A stretch of 13,698 bases of DNA, from assembly GCA_964540445.1 (NCBI GenBank), contig CAZIMF010000023.1:1-13698 (forward strand), read 5' to 3'. This document shows positions 7,076-13,698 of the stretch, in pieces. Made by a program: the position numbers and the translations under genes. How positions within the stretch are numbered: position 1 is the first letter of the stretch; every line of letters begins with the position of its first letter. Origin of the DNA: JALQXV01 sp964540445. Its GTDB lineage: Bacteria > Patescibacteriota > Saccharimonadia > Saccharimonadales > 2-12-FULL-41-12. The notes beneath the pieces were generated by a model. The model was not told the origin of the DNA and ran no database searches. It saw nothing but the letters and a program-made list of their open reading frames with translations.

Positions 7076-7669
7076 CTAGCCTAAACGGACGTCCGCAACG
7101 TACTTACTATAGTCAGGTATTTGGCGCTGAAACAATGTTCGAACTAATGAAGCTTTGCCACCAAAAGTCCCTTGCTTGGAACTACAGCTATTAGACCAAC
7201 TCCGAAATTCATCACTGGTACCTGGAGCCGTTTCATAGATAAACTTGCGACCAAGCGGACAATCTTGCTCTTCACTGCCTCTTCCTTCGGGAGGAAGTGT
7301 CTTTGTAAAACCTGCACCATTAAGCGCAGCGACAAAGGCTTCGTAGCCTGCAAGAGTATTCGGAGTTTCTTGCGACTTAATAATTTCATTGTCAAAACCC
7401 TGTAAAACTTCGATAGTTCTAAAATCACGATTAACTTTTATTCTGATGCTTTGGTGTTGTTCATCACCGGTTACCGGGCCGACAATCATGTACTGAACTG
7501 TCTCATCTTTCTCTGGTACAGATAATAAATTAACCTTTTTAGCAGTTTGTGTCTGAGATGGTTTGTCGCCGGTTAAGAGATTTTTAATGACTTTAAAGCC
7601 AATAAATAACAGCACAATAACTGCTACAAACATTAAAACACCGGTTACATAGCGTCCGTAATCCTTCAT
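7076..7669 (-). CDS. Membrane-anchored hypothetical protein
   Basis: 197 residues. A short basic N-terminus is followed by a hydrophobic segment at about residues 9-29 (VTGVLMFVAVIVLLFIGF), then KVIKN. This looks like an uncleaved signal anchor with the rest outside the cytoplasm, although topology is inferred. The soluble part has Cys137 and Cys162, which could form a disulfide. I recognise no family. It ends one base before the mutM start, so the pair is probably co-translated. CATAAT lies eight bases before its ATG, suggesting a very short leader. It diverges from the gene at 7726. Confidence 0.8.
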   Translation of the reverse strand: MKDYGRYVTGVLMFVAVIVLLFIGFKVIKNLLTGDKPSQTQTAKKVNLLSVPEKDETVQYMIVGPVTGDEQHQSIRIKVNRDFRTIEVLQGFDNEIIKSQETPNTLAGYEAFVAALNGAGFTKTLPPEGRGSEEQDCPLGRKFIYETAPGTSDEFRSWSNSCSSKQGTFGGKASLVRTLFQRQIPDYSKYVADVRLG

Positions 7670-7677
7670 AGCTACTT

Positions 7678-7683
7678 ATTATG
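7678..7683 (-). promoter_or_regulatory. -10 box of the membrane-protein/mutM gene set
   Basis: CATAAT on the minus strand (5 of 6 matches) lies eight bases before the ATG at 7667-7669. The leader would be only one or two bases. No clear -35 box. Confidence 0.4.
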
Positions 7684-7713
7684 CTACATTATCCTAAATT
7701 AATCAAGATATAT

Positions 7714-7719
7714 TATGAT
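7714..7719 (+). promoter_or_regulatory. -10 box of the DciA-like gene, six bases from the start codon
   Basis: TATGAT (5 of 6 matches) is followed by ACTACT and ATG at 7726, the same spacing as at holA. An overlapping TATATT at 7709-7714 is an alternative. No Shine-Dalgarno sequence is seen. Confidence 0.45.
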
Positions 7720-7725
7720 ACTACT

Positions 7726-7965
7726 ATGTCACAACTACTTGGAGATGTTCTTACTGGCCGGAATTATGATGAACCACCTGAAATTCGACAAATTAAAAAG
7801 TTTGTCCTGGCAGAAATTGGCATTACCCCTATGGTCTCTGTTAATACTGAGGCATACGTAGTAAAAGTACCCTCTGCTGCAGCTGCCGGAGCCCTGCGTA
7901 CAAAACTATTCCAACTGCAAAAACAGCTGAACGACAAACGTCGCATTATTATCCGAATTAGCTAA
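7726..7965 (+). CDS. Small DUF721/DciA-like protein (tentative)
   Basis: 79 residues from the ATG at 7726; an earlier in-frame ATG at 7681 would add 15 residues and place the start upstream of the likely -10 box. The C-terminal half (YVVKVPSAAAAGALRTKLFQLQKQLN, then IIIRIS) resembles the end of DUF721/DciA proteins, where a beta strand, a helix with a 'no-loop' alanine region and a final I-R-F/I-R strand follow one another. DciA loads the replicative helicase in many bacteria that lack DnaC/DnaI. The similarity was judged by eye only and the N-terminal part is short for the family, so the call is tentative. Proximity to replication and repair genes is consistent with it but not decisive. Confidence 0.4.
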   Translation: MSQLLGDVLTGRNYDEPPEIRQIKKFVLAEIGITPMVSVNTEAYVVKVPSAAAAGALRTKLFQLQKQLNDKRRIIIRIS

Positions 7966-7971
7966 CCACTA

Positions 7972-8256
7972 TTACTCAGGTTGAGCCGGCGAAGAAAATA
8001 ATCGCGCCGCACTCGCTTGACTCCACGGCTCCTTACAGCGTTGAGCCATTGCTTGCAAGCTACTCATTACACAGTCCTGAAACGAACTGGTGATAACCAG
8101 CTGCCACGGCTCCTCGTTAGCCGCCTTTCTGGTAAGTGATTGCTCAAACGCATGCTGTGCGACCTGACTTACTACATGTTCTGCCCCAAGCTCTGCAGTC
8201 ACTGCCCGGCAAATAGTTCCTATCTCGCAAGTTTCTCGATAAATTACATGTTTCAT
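7972..8256 (-). CDS. Hypothetical protein
   Basis: 94 residues, not recognised. Convergent with the 7726 gene with only six bases between the two stops. The sequence has four cysteines (10, 16, 62, 74), a helix-rich middle (AVTAELGAEHVVSQVAQHAFEQ) and no membrane segment. TATGAT lies 11 bases before the ATG, but there is no Shine-Dalgarno sequence. The tight packing and open frame support a real gene, but the evidence is modest. Confidence 0.5.
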   Translation of the reverse strand: MKHVIYRETCEIGTICRAVTAELGAEHVVSQVAQHAFEQSLTRKAANEEPWQLVITSSFQDCVMSSLQAMAQRCKEPWSQASAARLFSSPAQPE

Positions 8257-8278
8257 CCAAGGAATTTATCATAGATGA

Positions 8279-8311
8279 ATAGTTTATTAAAATTTATAAT
8301 TAATAAACTAT
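8279..8311. repeat. Perfect AT-only inverted repeat in the intergenic region
   Basis: ATAGTTTATTA (8279-8289) is the exact reverse complement of TAATAAACTAT (8301-8311), with an 11-base all-AT spacer except for none of G or C. The surrounding 8257-8369 gap is very AT-rich and has a second small palindrome (GATATTAAATATC at 8339-8351). Stem G+C content is minimal, so a classic terminator is unlikely. It may be a protein-binding site upstream of the 8256 gene or simply biased sequence. Confidence 0.6.
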
Positions 8312-8369
8312 ATTATTTAAATTAATTATATCTTTTATGATATTAAATATCTACTGCGTGCTTTTACGC

Positions 8370-8987
8370 TTAGTCTTTTCGAAGCGCCACCTCGAACCAC
8401 TCAGTATCACCACTAGTTATAAATCCGGAAGTATTAAAAACTTCTTCAAAATATCCCTGGGTTAGTTCTTGTATATCTTTTGGGCTATACAAGTAAAATA
8501 AACGCTCCCCGTGCTTGTCTTGCTTAACGTAACTCTGGTAATTATTCCCTTTTTTCATAGATATAAATAAGATGCCTCCGCTGTTAAGCGAACTATGTAT
8601 ATCTTTAATGACAGCTGCTAGCTCTTGCCGGTTAAGATGGATTAATGAAGCAAATGCAAAAACTATGTCAAGATTGGCGGTAAACTTAAACGTACGCATG
8701 TCTTCAACCACAAATCTACCTTTCGGTACATTTTTCCTGGCAAGTTCAATAAGTTTTTTCGAGACATCAAATCCAGTGTAGCGTGTGGTACGCTTTATTA
8801 TTTCTTCGGCATCTCTGCCGTCGGCACACCCTATTTCAACTACAGCTGGATTGGTTTTTTTGCCTAATAGCTTAAAGGCTATGTCAATGTCTTCAATTCG
8901 GGCTGAACTAATGGAACGAAAATAATTGGCAAATTCTTCAGCGTGCTCATCGTAACATTCAATTGTTTGTTTCAGCTCATCTGCCAT
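8370..8987 (-). CDS. Class I SAM-dependent methyltransferase
   Basis: 205 residues from the ATG at 8985-8987, which begins 10 bases after the polA stop. A longer in-frame start at 9023 would overlap polA. The Rossmann-fold methyltransferase motifs are in order: VVEIGCADGRD at 49-59 (SAM-binding motif I, GxG replaced by G-C-A-D-G), TGFDVS with acidic Asp74 for the ribose hydroxyls, VVEDMRTF with Asp96 (adenine side), DIVFAFASLIHL from 107, and a late LNSGGILFISMKKG strand. The substrate cannot be told; the type-11/25 small-molecule methyltransferases are the nearest look. No clear Shine-Dalgarno sequence precedes it, so translation may depend on polA readthrough of ribosomes. Confidence 0.85.
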   Translation of the reverse strand: MADELKQTIECYDEHAEEFANYFRSISSARIEDIDIAFKLLGKKTNPAVVEIGCADGRDAEEIIKRTTRYTGFDVSKKLIELARKNVPKGRFVVEDMRTFKFTANLDIVFAFASLIHLNRQELAAVIKDIHSSLNSGGILFISMKKGNNYQSYVKQDKHGERLFYLYSPKDIQELTQGYFEEVFNTSGFITSGDTEWFEVALRKD

Positions 8988-8997
8988 TAGATTTAAT

Positions 8998-11643
8998 TTA
9001 CAGTTCTCCCCAATTTTTGCCAACTGAGGTTTCTACGGTGAGTTTAACGGGAAGTTTATGAACGTTCTCCATGATTTCTTTGATGTCAGCGGCTACTGTC
9101 TTGGCTTGATCGTCGGGGCACTCGATAAGAATGGAGTCATGCACTTGCAGCAACATGTGACACTCCTTGCGATCCGCTAGATAATCCTGGACCTTAATCA
9201 TGGCTAATTTGATTAAGTCTGCCCCAGTCCCCTGGATAGGCATGTTAATGGCAGCCCGCTCAGCACCTTGGCGAACCATAAAATTACTGGAGTGAATGTC
9301 GGGCATTGGCCGGCGGCGCCCGAACAATGTTTCAACATATCCCTGCTTGCGAGCAACTTCTTTAAGATTATTAATGTAGTCAAAAATCGGTTTGCGCAGT
9401 TCGAAGTATTTATCAATAAATTGCTTAGCCGCCACAAAGGTCATGCCGGTAGCAATGCCCAGGCCGTGCGGGCTCATACCATACAGCACACCAAAGTTGA
9501 TGACTTTAGCATCGCGGCGCATCTGTTTAGTTACATCTTCGGGTTCACGACCATATACCTGAGCGGCTGTGGCGGTATGCACATCAATGTCACGGTTAAA
9601 CATATCAATAAGTTCCTGATCTTTTGCCAATACAGCCGCTAAGCGCAGTTCAATCTGACTATAGTCAGCGCTAACAAAACTAAACTCCGGCTTGGCTACA
9701 AACGCGGTGCGGATATGATTACCAAGTTCGGTGCGAACCGGAATGTTTTGAAGATTAGGATCGATTGAACTAAGACGGCCTGTTTGGGCGGTCGTCATAT
9801 TGTAAGTAGTATGAATCCGCCCTTCTTCATCCGTTTGAGTCGGGAGCGTCTCAACATAGGTACTCATGAGTTTGGTGACTTCCCTATACTGCGTAATAAG
9901 CTCAATAATCGGATGTTCGGCACGTAGCTTATCAAGTTCTGCGGCAGCCGTACTGTAGCCGGTTTTCCCTTTTTTTACTCCTTGAGTTGGCAATTTTAAT
10001 TTCTCAAATAAGATGATGGCTAGTTGCGCCGGGCTACTAATATTAAACTCTTCATCAGCATGCCCATAAATTAGTTGCTCAAGGTCAGAAATGGTGTCTT
10101 TGAGTTGCTCTGCAAAGTCTGCCAGGTAATCAGAGTCGAGTAAAATACCGCGGTGCTCCATTTGGGCTAATACTCCAATAACTGGCCATTCTATATCTTC
10201 GGCCAGTTTTTTGAGTTTTGGAATTGCATCCAGGGCTTTAGCCTGCTCATCATATAAAGCTCTAATTACTGCTGCTATCTCTGGTGACCGCTCAATATAT
10301 TCTTCTGGTGAGATATTGTCTAGATCGGGTCCGGTATACGCTAGATCTGCTTGGGCAAGTTCGGTTAATGATTGTTCACGCCGTAAGCTATTGAGCAAAA
10401 AACTGCCAACCAGCACATCGTGATGAATAGTTTTGAGTTCTGTTTTGAGTTCGATTGCTACTTTGGCTGTATTCTTGAGGTTATAGCCAACTTTATTAAT
10501 TTGAGGATTTGCCAACCAGGCATCTACACCTTTACGCACCTTAGCAAGGTTAACAACATACGCTTTATTAGGATCGGGGCTTACCAGCAGCCACTGTGGA
10601 TCGCGGCCATGCTTCCCCGCCGTATAACTGTGGGCTACTATTTCTTTCCATTTTGAGATGTCTATTTTGTCGAAATCTGCCTGCGACTCAATGGTAGTTA
10701 TTTTAGGTAGGTTAAGGCTAACACCCGAATCCCTTACCTCCGCTACATCATCTTCGGACATTTGCATAATTTCGGGCAACTGTCGGACTAGTGTTCGGAA
10801 TTCAAGCTTTTTAAGCAGTTCATGCAGCTTAATAGGGCTCACCCGACTGCCATCAACCTCCTTTAGATCAAGCGTAATTGGAGCATCGGTCCAAATTTGT
10901 GCTAATTTTTTGCTCAGATAGGCTAGCTCTTTACCCTCTTTAAGTTTTTTATATGTTGAACCTGAGATAAGTTCAATATTTTCGTATACACCATCTAGGG
11001 AGTCATAGTCTTTGAGCAGTTTTATGGCTCCTTTCTCGCCAATCCCTGGTACCCCGGGGATGTTATCTGAACTATCCCCTTTTAAGGCCTTGAGATCTAA
11101 AAATTGCTCGGGAGTAATTTCATATTTTGCAAAGAAGCTATCGGGTTCAAACAGCTCGATATTATTTAAGCCGTTCTTCATGGCATAGACGTGCGTCCGG
11201 GGGCCAACACATTGCAACATATCTAAGTCAGAAGTTATGAGCATAGTTTCTATGCCTTGGGTGTCGGCCTGGCGGGCAAAGGTACCCATAATATCATCAG
11301 CTTCATAATCATCAAGTTCGTACAGCGGCCAGCCAAACGCCTGCAGCAATTCATGCAATAACGGTATCTGTACATAAAAATCTGGTGGAGGCGGTTTACG
11401 ATTGGCTTTGTATTTCGGGTAGATTTCGAGGCGTTTGCGAATATTGGTTTTTGGTTTGTCCCAGGCCACGCATACATAGTCTGGCTTGAGTCGTTTGATA
11501 ACTTCGAGTGCCATAACGGCAAATCCATACACGCCACCAGTCGGCGTACCATCTTTGGTACTCAAGTTGGGCATAGCGTAATAACCTCGATAAAAGACAC
11601 TTTTACCGTCGATAATCGCAAGTTTTTTACGCGTCTCAGCCAT
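8998..11643 (-). CDS. polA: DNA polymerase I, proofreading domain degenerate
   Basis: Fills gaps and removes RNA primers in replication and repair. 881 residues from the ATG at 11641-11643; an upstream TTG at 11670 would precede a likely TATACT -10 box. The N-terminal 5' nuclease is intact: DYEADD at 112-117, SDLD at 138-141, and GDSSDNIPGVPGIGEKG at 190-206 (H3TH region). The 3'-5' exonuclease region (about 315-480) has no D-x-E motif I (IVAHSYTAG instead) and KVGYNLKNTAK where motif II should keep an Asp, so proofreading is probably lost, as in Taq. The polymerase domain is complete: motif A SADYSQIELR with Asp660, motif B RRDAKVINFGVLYG with Lys713 and Phe717, and motif C QVHDSILIE with Asp836. 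In motif C the usual Glu after Asp is Ser837. Confidence 0.97.
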   Translation of the reverse strand: MAETRKKLAIIDGKSVFYRGYYAMPNLSTKDGTPTGGVYGFAVMALEVIKRLKPDYVCVAWDKPKTNIRKRLEIYPKYKANRKPPPPDFYVQIPLLHELLQAFGWPLYELDDYEADDIMGTFARQADTQGIETMLITSDLDMLQCVGPRTHVYAMKNGLNNIELFEPDSFFAKYEITPEQFLDLKALKGDSSDNIPGVPGIGEKGAIKLLKDYDSLDGVYENIELISGSTYKKLKEGKELAYLSKKLAQIWTDAPITLDLKEVDGSRVSPIKLHELLKKLEFRTLVRQLPEIMQMSEDDVAEVRDSGVSLNLPKITTIESQADFDKIDISKWKEIVAHSYTAGKHGRDPQWLLVSPDPNKAYVVNLAKVRKGVDAWLANPQINKVGYNLKNTAKVAIELKTELKTIHHDVLVGSFLLNSLRREQSLTELAQADLAYTGPDLDNISPEEYIERSPEIAAVIRALYDEQAKALDAIPKLKKLAEDIEWPVIGVLAQMEHRGILLDSDYLADFAEQLKDTISDLEQLIYGHADEEFNISSPAQLAIILFEKLKLPTQGVKKGKTGYSTAAAELDKLRAEHPIIELITQYREVTKLMSTYVETLPTQTDEEGRIHTTYNMTTAQTGRLSSIDPNLQNIPVRTELGNHIRTAFVAKPEFSFVSADYSQIELRLAAVLAKDQELIDMFNRDIDVHTATAAQVYGREPEDVTKQMRRDAKVINFGVLYGMSPHGLGIATGMTFVAAKQFIDKYFELRKPIFDYINNLKEVARKQGYVETLFGRRRPMPDIHSSNFMVRQGAERAAINMPIQGTGADLIKLAMIKVQDYLADRKECHMLLQVHDSILIECPDDQAKTVAADIKEIMENVHKLPVKLTVETSVGKNWGEL

Positions 11644-11652
11644 ACACTTACC

Positions 11653-11658
11653 AGTATA
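11653..11658 (-). promoter_or_regulatory. Possible -10 box of polA
   Basis: TATACT on the minus strand (5 of 6 matches) ends nine bases before the polA ATG. It would give a leader of two or three bases. No good -35 box was found, and polA may also be read from the gene upstream. Confidence 0.35.
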
Positions 11659-11688
11659 CGACAGATACAAAGTTTTCTCTTCTTATGC

Positions 11689-12009
11689 TTACTGTGCTGG
11701 CTGGACTCGCATTTGTTCAGCCCGTCGTACATGAGCTTGGTAGAACGGGCTTTGAACAAGGGCCTGTAAGCACATTGGGCCTGGCCGCACAGCTTCTGCC
11801 CCATCTACAATCGGTCTTTCTTCAATCGATGCACGGGCTTGGCTTAGTGCAAGAGTAGCTGCAGCAGCTTCATCTGTCCCGTTCATATGGATTAGGGTAT
11901 GAGGTGGCTTAATAGTGTTAGGATTAAATTCACCATACAGACCACCACGTCTGGTTTTGTCTTTAGTAGGTTGGCGATGCTTTTGTCGGTATTTAGTAAT
12001 TCTGCCCAT
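11689..12009 (-). CDS. Small hypothetical protein upstream of polA
   Basis: 106 residues from the ATG at 12007-12009; an in-frame TTG at 12030 adds seven residues. The first ~30 residues are strongly basic (MGRITKYRQKHRQPTKDKTR), followed by GGLYGEFNP and a less charged, alanine-rich remainder. No membrane segment or known motif. The basic N-terminus suggests nucleic-acid or ribosome contact, which is a guess. It lies 45 bases upstream of polA in the same direction and may be co-transcribed. Confidence 0.55.
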   Translation of the reverse strand: MGRITKYRQKHRQPTKDKTRRGGLYGEFNPNTIKPPHTLIHMNGTDEAAAATLALSQARASIEERPIVDGAEAVRPGPMCLQALVQSPFYQAHVRRAEQMRVQPAQ

Positions 12010-12045
12010 AGCGGTTCTTAATTTTGACAATAACAGACTATTACC

Positions 12046-12066
12046 TAACCAGCAATAAACTGGTTA
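12046..12066. terminator. Small hairpin between crtB-like gene and the next gene (possible terminator)
   Basis: TAACCAG (12046-12052) pairs perfectly with CTGGTTA (12060-12066) around a seven-base loop. It lies about 55 bases beyond the crtB-like stop on the minus strand. There is no T-run after it in either direction, so terminator activity is doubtful. Confidence 0.35.
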
Positions 12067-12119
12067 TTAATACAACATTAGTTCCTATGACAAGTTTTTT
12101 GAAAGTGCCGATAGTCAGT

Positions 12120-12965
12120 CTATCCAATATTTGTCAAAGCACTAATGAGGATTCGCCTCTTGGACGGCTTCACCTTTTTTTCATATATCACTAGTGGATT
12201 TTTACGAATTTCTTGCGCAGTCCAAGAATACATATCAACAGCCGTTTGTAGCGGAATCCGCAAACGTTTTGGGATATATTTGTATCCTGTGTACGCTTCT
12301 CGTTGCCATGTTTCGTAACGACCGAGTTGCAACTGTATAAATTTAGTAAAATCTTTAGTTTGCTTTGTCGCTGTTTGATACGTCAGATCCGGTAAACTAA
12401 ATTGCTTCAACTCGTTGGCCGGAAAATAACTACGATGTAAGTCGTTGTCTTCCTGCACATCACGGATAAAATTCATAAATTGGAGCGCTCTCCCCTGCAG
12501 TTGAGCTGCATCGGCAGCTTCTGGCTTAAGCTCCATAATCCGCGCCATCATCAACCCGATGACCTCGCCCGAGCCAAAAACGTAATGCAGCGTATCGTCA
12601 ATTGTTTGATATGGCTTATGGGTTAAGTCTGATTGCATAGCATCAAGAAATGACTCAACCCAGACTACTTCAAAATTATGCTTACGTGAAACCCGGATCA
12701 TATTCTTAGTAACCCTTTCGTCAAGTGTGTCAGTTGTCAGCTTAGCAGTATCAAAACCTGGATTAACGGCAGCATTGGTCCATAGTCGTCGTAAATTATG
12801 AAAACTGTTAGTGTCAGGAGCTGGCAGCCGATCTACGTAATCGTCTGCAACACGAACAAAGCTGTACAGATCGAACACATCCTTTTTAATACTACGCGGG
12901 AAAAACAATGAGCTGAGAAAAAAAGTGGTGCTGCCCCGCTTAAAAATTTTTTGCTCCTGGTTCAT
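12120..12965 (-). CDS. crtB: Phytoene/squalene synthase family protein (crtB-like)
   Basis: Joins two isoprenoid diphosphates head to head, most likely two GGPP to phytoene. 281 residues from the ATG at 12963-12965, eight bases after the upstream stop; a longer reading to 13040 overlaps that gene. Family motifs are clear: an S-x-x-F-F start (GSTTFFLSSLFFP), the first Asp-rich motif DDYVD at 41-45 preceded by YSFVRVA, YVFGSGEVIGLMM at 128-140, and the second Asp-rich motif in NFIRDVQEDND with Asp169 and Asp173, then HRSYFP. Length is normal. Phytoene synthase is favoured over dehydrosqualene or squalene synthase because of the preceding polyprenyl synthase, but product chain length cannot be read from the sequence. 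Confidence 0.88.
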   Translation of the reverse strand: MNQEQKIFKRGSTTFFLSSLFFPRSIKKDVFDLYSFVRVADDYVDRLPAPDTNSFHNLRRLWTNAAVNPGFDTAKLTTDTLDERVTKNMIRVSRKHNFEVVWVESFLDAMQSDLTHKPYQTIDDTLHYVFGSGEVIGLMMARIMELKPEAADAAQLQGRALQFMNFIRDVQEDNDLHRSYFPANELKQFSLPDLTYQTATKQTKDFTKFIQLQLGRYETWQREAYTGYKYIPKRLRIPLQTAVDMYSWTAQEIRKNPLVIYEKKVKPSKRRILISALTNIG

Positions 12966-12973
12966 AGATTGAT

Positions 12974-13698
12974 TTAAGAGCTTCGGGTTACGATATATTG
13001 CGCAAAACCGTCGAGAAATTGGACTGTCCCCGCAGTCCAACGATCAGCATGCTGCATTAGCGATTTACGTGCAGTTGTAATGTGATCATTGGCTATTCTT
13101 TGAGCATAGTCAGCTGCTCCCGTTTTTATTAGAATAGCCCTGCATTTTTGGAATTCCGTTTCATCAAGATCTTGCTTTCCTAAACAGGAACTAAGAAAAA
13201 CTGCATCAGCCCTTGAAGCGTGCTGGAGCGCATAAACCATTATAAGAGTTTTTTTACCTTCGCGGATATCATCGCTAGCCGTTTTGCCGGTTTCGTCGCC
13301 CACATTCACAACCTGTAAGTCATCAACTATTTGGAATGCTTTTCCGGCGTGAAGTGCAAATTCGGTAATACCATTTGTGTCTTCGCACGGGGCACCAGCC
13401 AAGACCATGCCAACATGAATTGGATTAAGAACACTGTAGTGGGCTGTTTTCCACTGCAGAACATTTTCAATATCGGTTAGGGTCACTTTTTTAGTTTTTA
13501 TTTCGTTGATAATATCGTGAATTTGACCGTGATTCGTCACTGCCATGGTGTGGTTCATGATGGTAATGGCTTTGAGCCGCAGTTCTGGAGGGGCATCCAG
13601 ATTGGCAAGAATAATTTGGGCATTATGAAAACCCAGCAAAGCGGCACTTATTGCCAAAGATAAACCTGCATGGGAACCATCCCCCTGCCAGTTTTGTT
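12974..13698 (-). CDS. Polyprenyl (geranylgeranyl) diphosphate synthase, 5' part beyond the right edge
   Basis: Builds the allylic diphosphate (C15-C20 or longer) used by the next gene. About 241 C-terminal residues are visible; the reading frame stays open to position 13698, and the first Asp-rich motif (DDxxD) and the start are outside the window. Seen are an early HAGLSLAISAALLG helix, the second Asp-rich motif in FQIVDDLQ, and KTASDDIREGKKTL, typical of trans-prenyltransferases. Chain length depends on residues near the first motif, which are not visible. It ends eight bases before the crtB-like gene, so the two form an operon. GGPP synthase (crtE) is the likely role given this partner. 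Confidence 0.88.
   Translation of the reverse strand, partial: QNWQGDGSHAGLSLAISAALLGFHNAQIILANLDAPPELRLKAITIMNHTMAVTNHGQIHDIINEIKTKKVTLTDIENVLQWKTAHYSVLNPIHVGMVLAGAPCEDTNGITEFALHAGKAFQIVDDLQVVNVGDETGKTASDDIREGKKTLIMVYALQHASRADAVFLSSCLGKQDLDETEFQKCRAILIKTGAADYAQRIANDHITTARKSLMQHADRWTAGTVQFLDGFAQYIVTRSS

Noticed and set aside
8355..8368. GCGT/ACGC mini-hairpin after the methyltransferase gene as a terminator
   Set aside because: Only four base pairs and no T-run on the minus strand.
9268..9642. 124-residue plus-strand frame inside polA
   Set aside because: Lies wholly antisense to conserved polymerase motifs and has no family features.
1..13698. tRNA, rRNA, CRISPR, insertion sequence or prophage features
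   Set aside because: Reading both strands showed no cloverleaf, regular spaced repeats, transposase or phage gene. A covariance-model scan could not be run.

Overview
This window carries mostly housekeeping genes of a small bacterial genome, with short intergenic gaps and 12 of 15 genes on the minus strand (only rpsT and the small gene at 7726 are clearly on the plus strand). Several traits fit a reduced Patescibacteria/CPR-type organism, with Candidatus Saccharibacteria my best guess: a short TruB, a Pol I whose proofreading domain has lost its motifs, an S20 with a long basic tail, a degenerate DHH protein, and many small unrecognised proteins. TGA is used as a stop (mutM), so there is no sign of the TGA recoding of Gracilibacteria/SR1. 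The lineage call is inference, because no rRNA or other phylogenetic marker is present.

Layout. 1-1337: IMP dehydrogenase (guaB), 3' end cut by the left edge. 1406-3822: truB, and upstream of it a 557-residue DHH/NrnA-like protein that has lost its catalytic motifs and gained a long disordered acidic/proline-rich tail. The nrnA-truB order is the classic bacterial arrangement. 3823-4028 is a divergent promoter region. 4029-4484: rpsT (ribosomal protein S20) with a histone-H1-like tail, ending at a bidirectional hairpin terminator shared with convergent holA. 4573-7669: a minus-strand run of a membrane-anchored hypothetical, mutM (formamidopyrimidine-DNA glycosylase), an unknown gene overlapping mutM by ATGA, and holA (DNA polymerase III delta). 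7726-8256: a small DciA/DUF721-like gene on the plus strand facing a small unknown gene. 8257-8369 is very AT-rich and holds a perfect inverted repeat. 8370-12009: an unknown small gene, polA, and a SAM-dependent methyltransferase, all in one direction. 12120-13698: a phytoene/squalene synthase family gene (crtB-like) directly behind a polyprenyl diphosphate synthase (crtE-like), the latter cut by the right edge.

Functional themes are DNA replication and repair (polA, holA, mutM, possible dciA), translation (rpsT, truB), guanine nucleotide supply (guaB), and the first committed steps of a C30/C40 isoprenoid, probably carotenoid, pathway. Several starts lie only 6-9 bases after a good -10 box and lack a Shine-Dalgarno sequence, which suggests leaderless or nearly leaderless transcripts, whereas guaB and rpsT have clear ribosome binding sites. 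I saw no tRNA, rRNA, CRISPR array, transposase or prophage gene.
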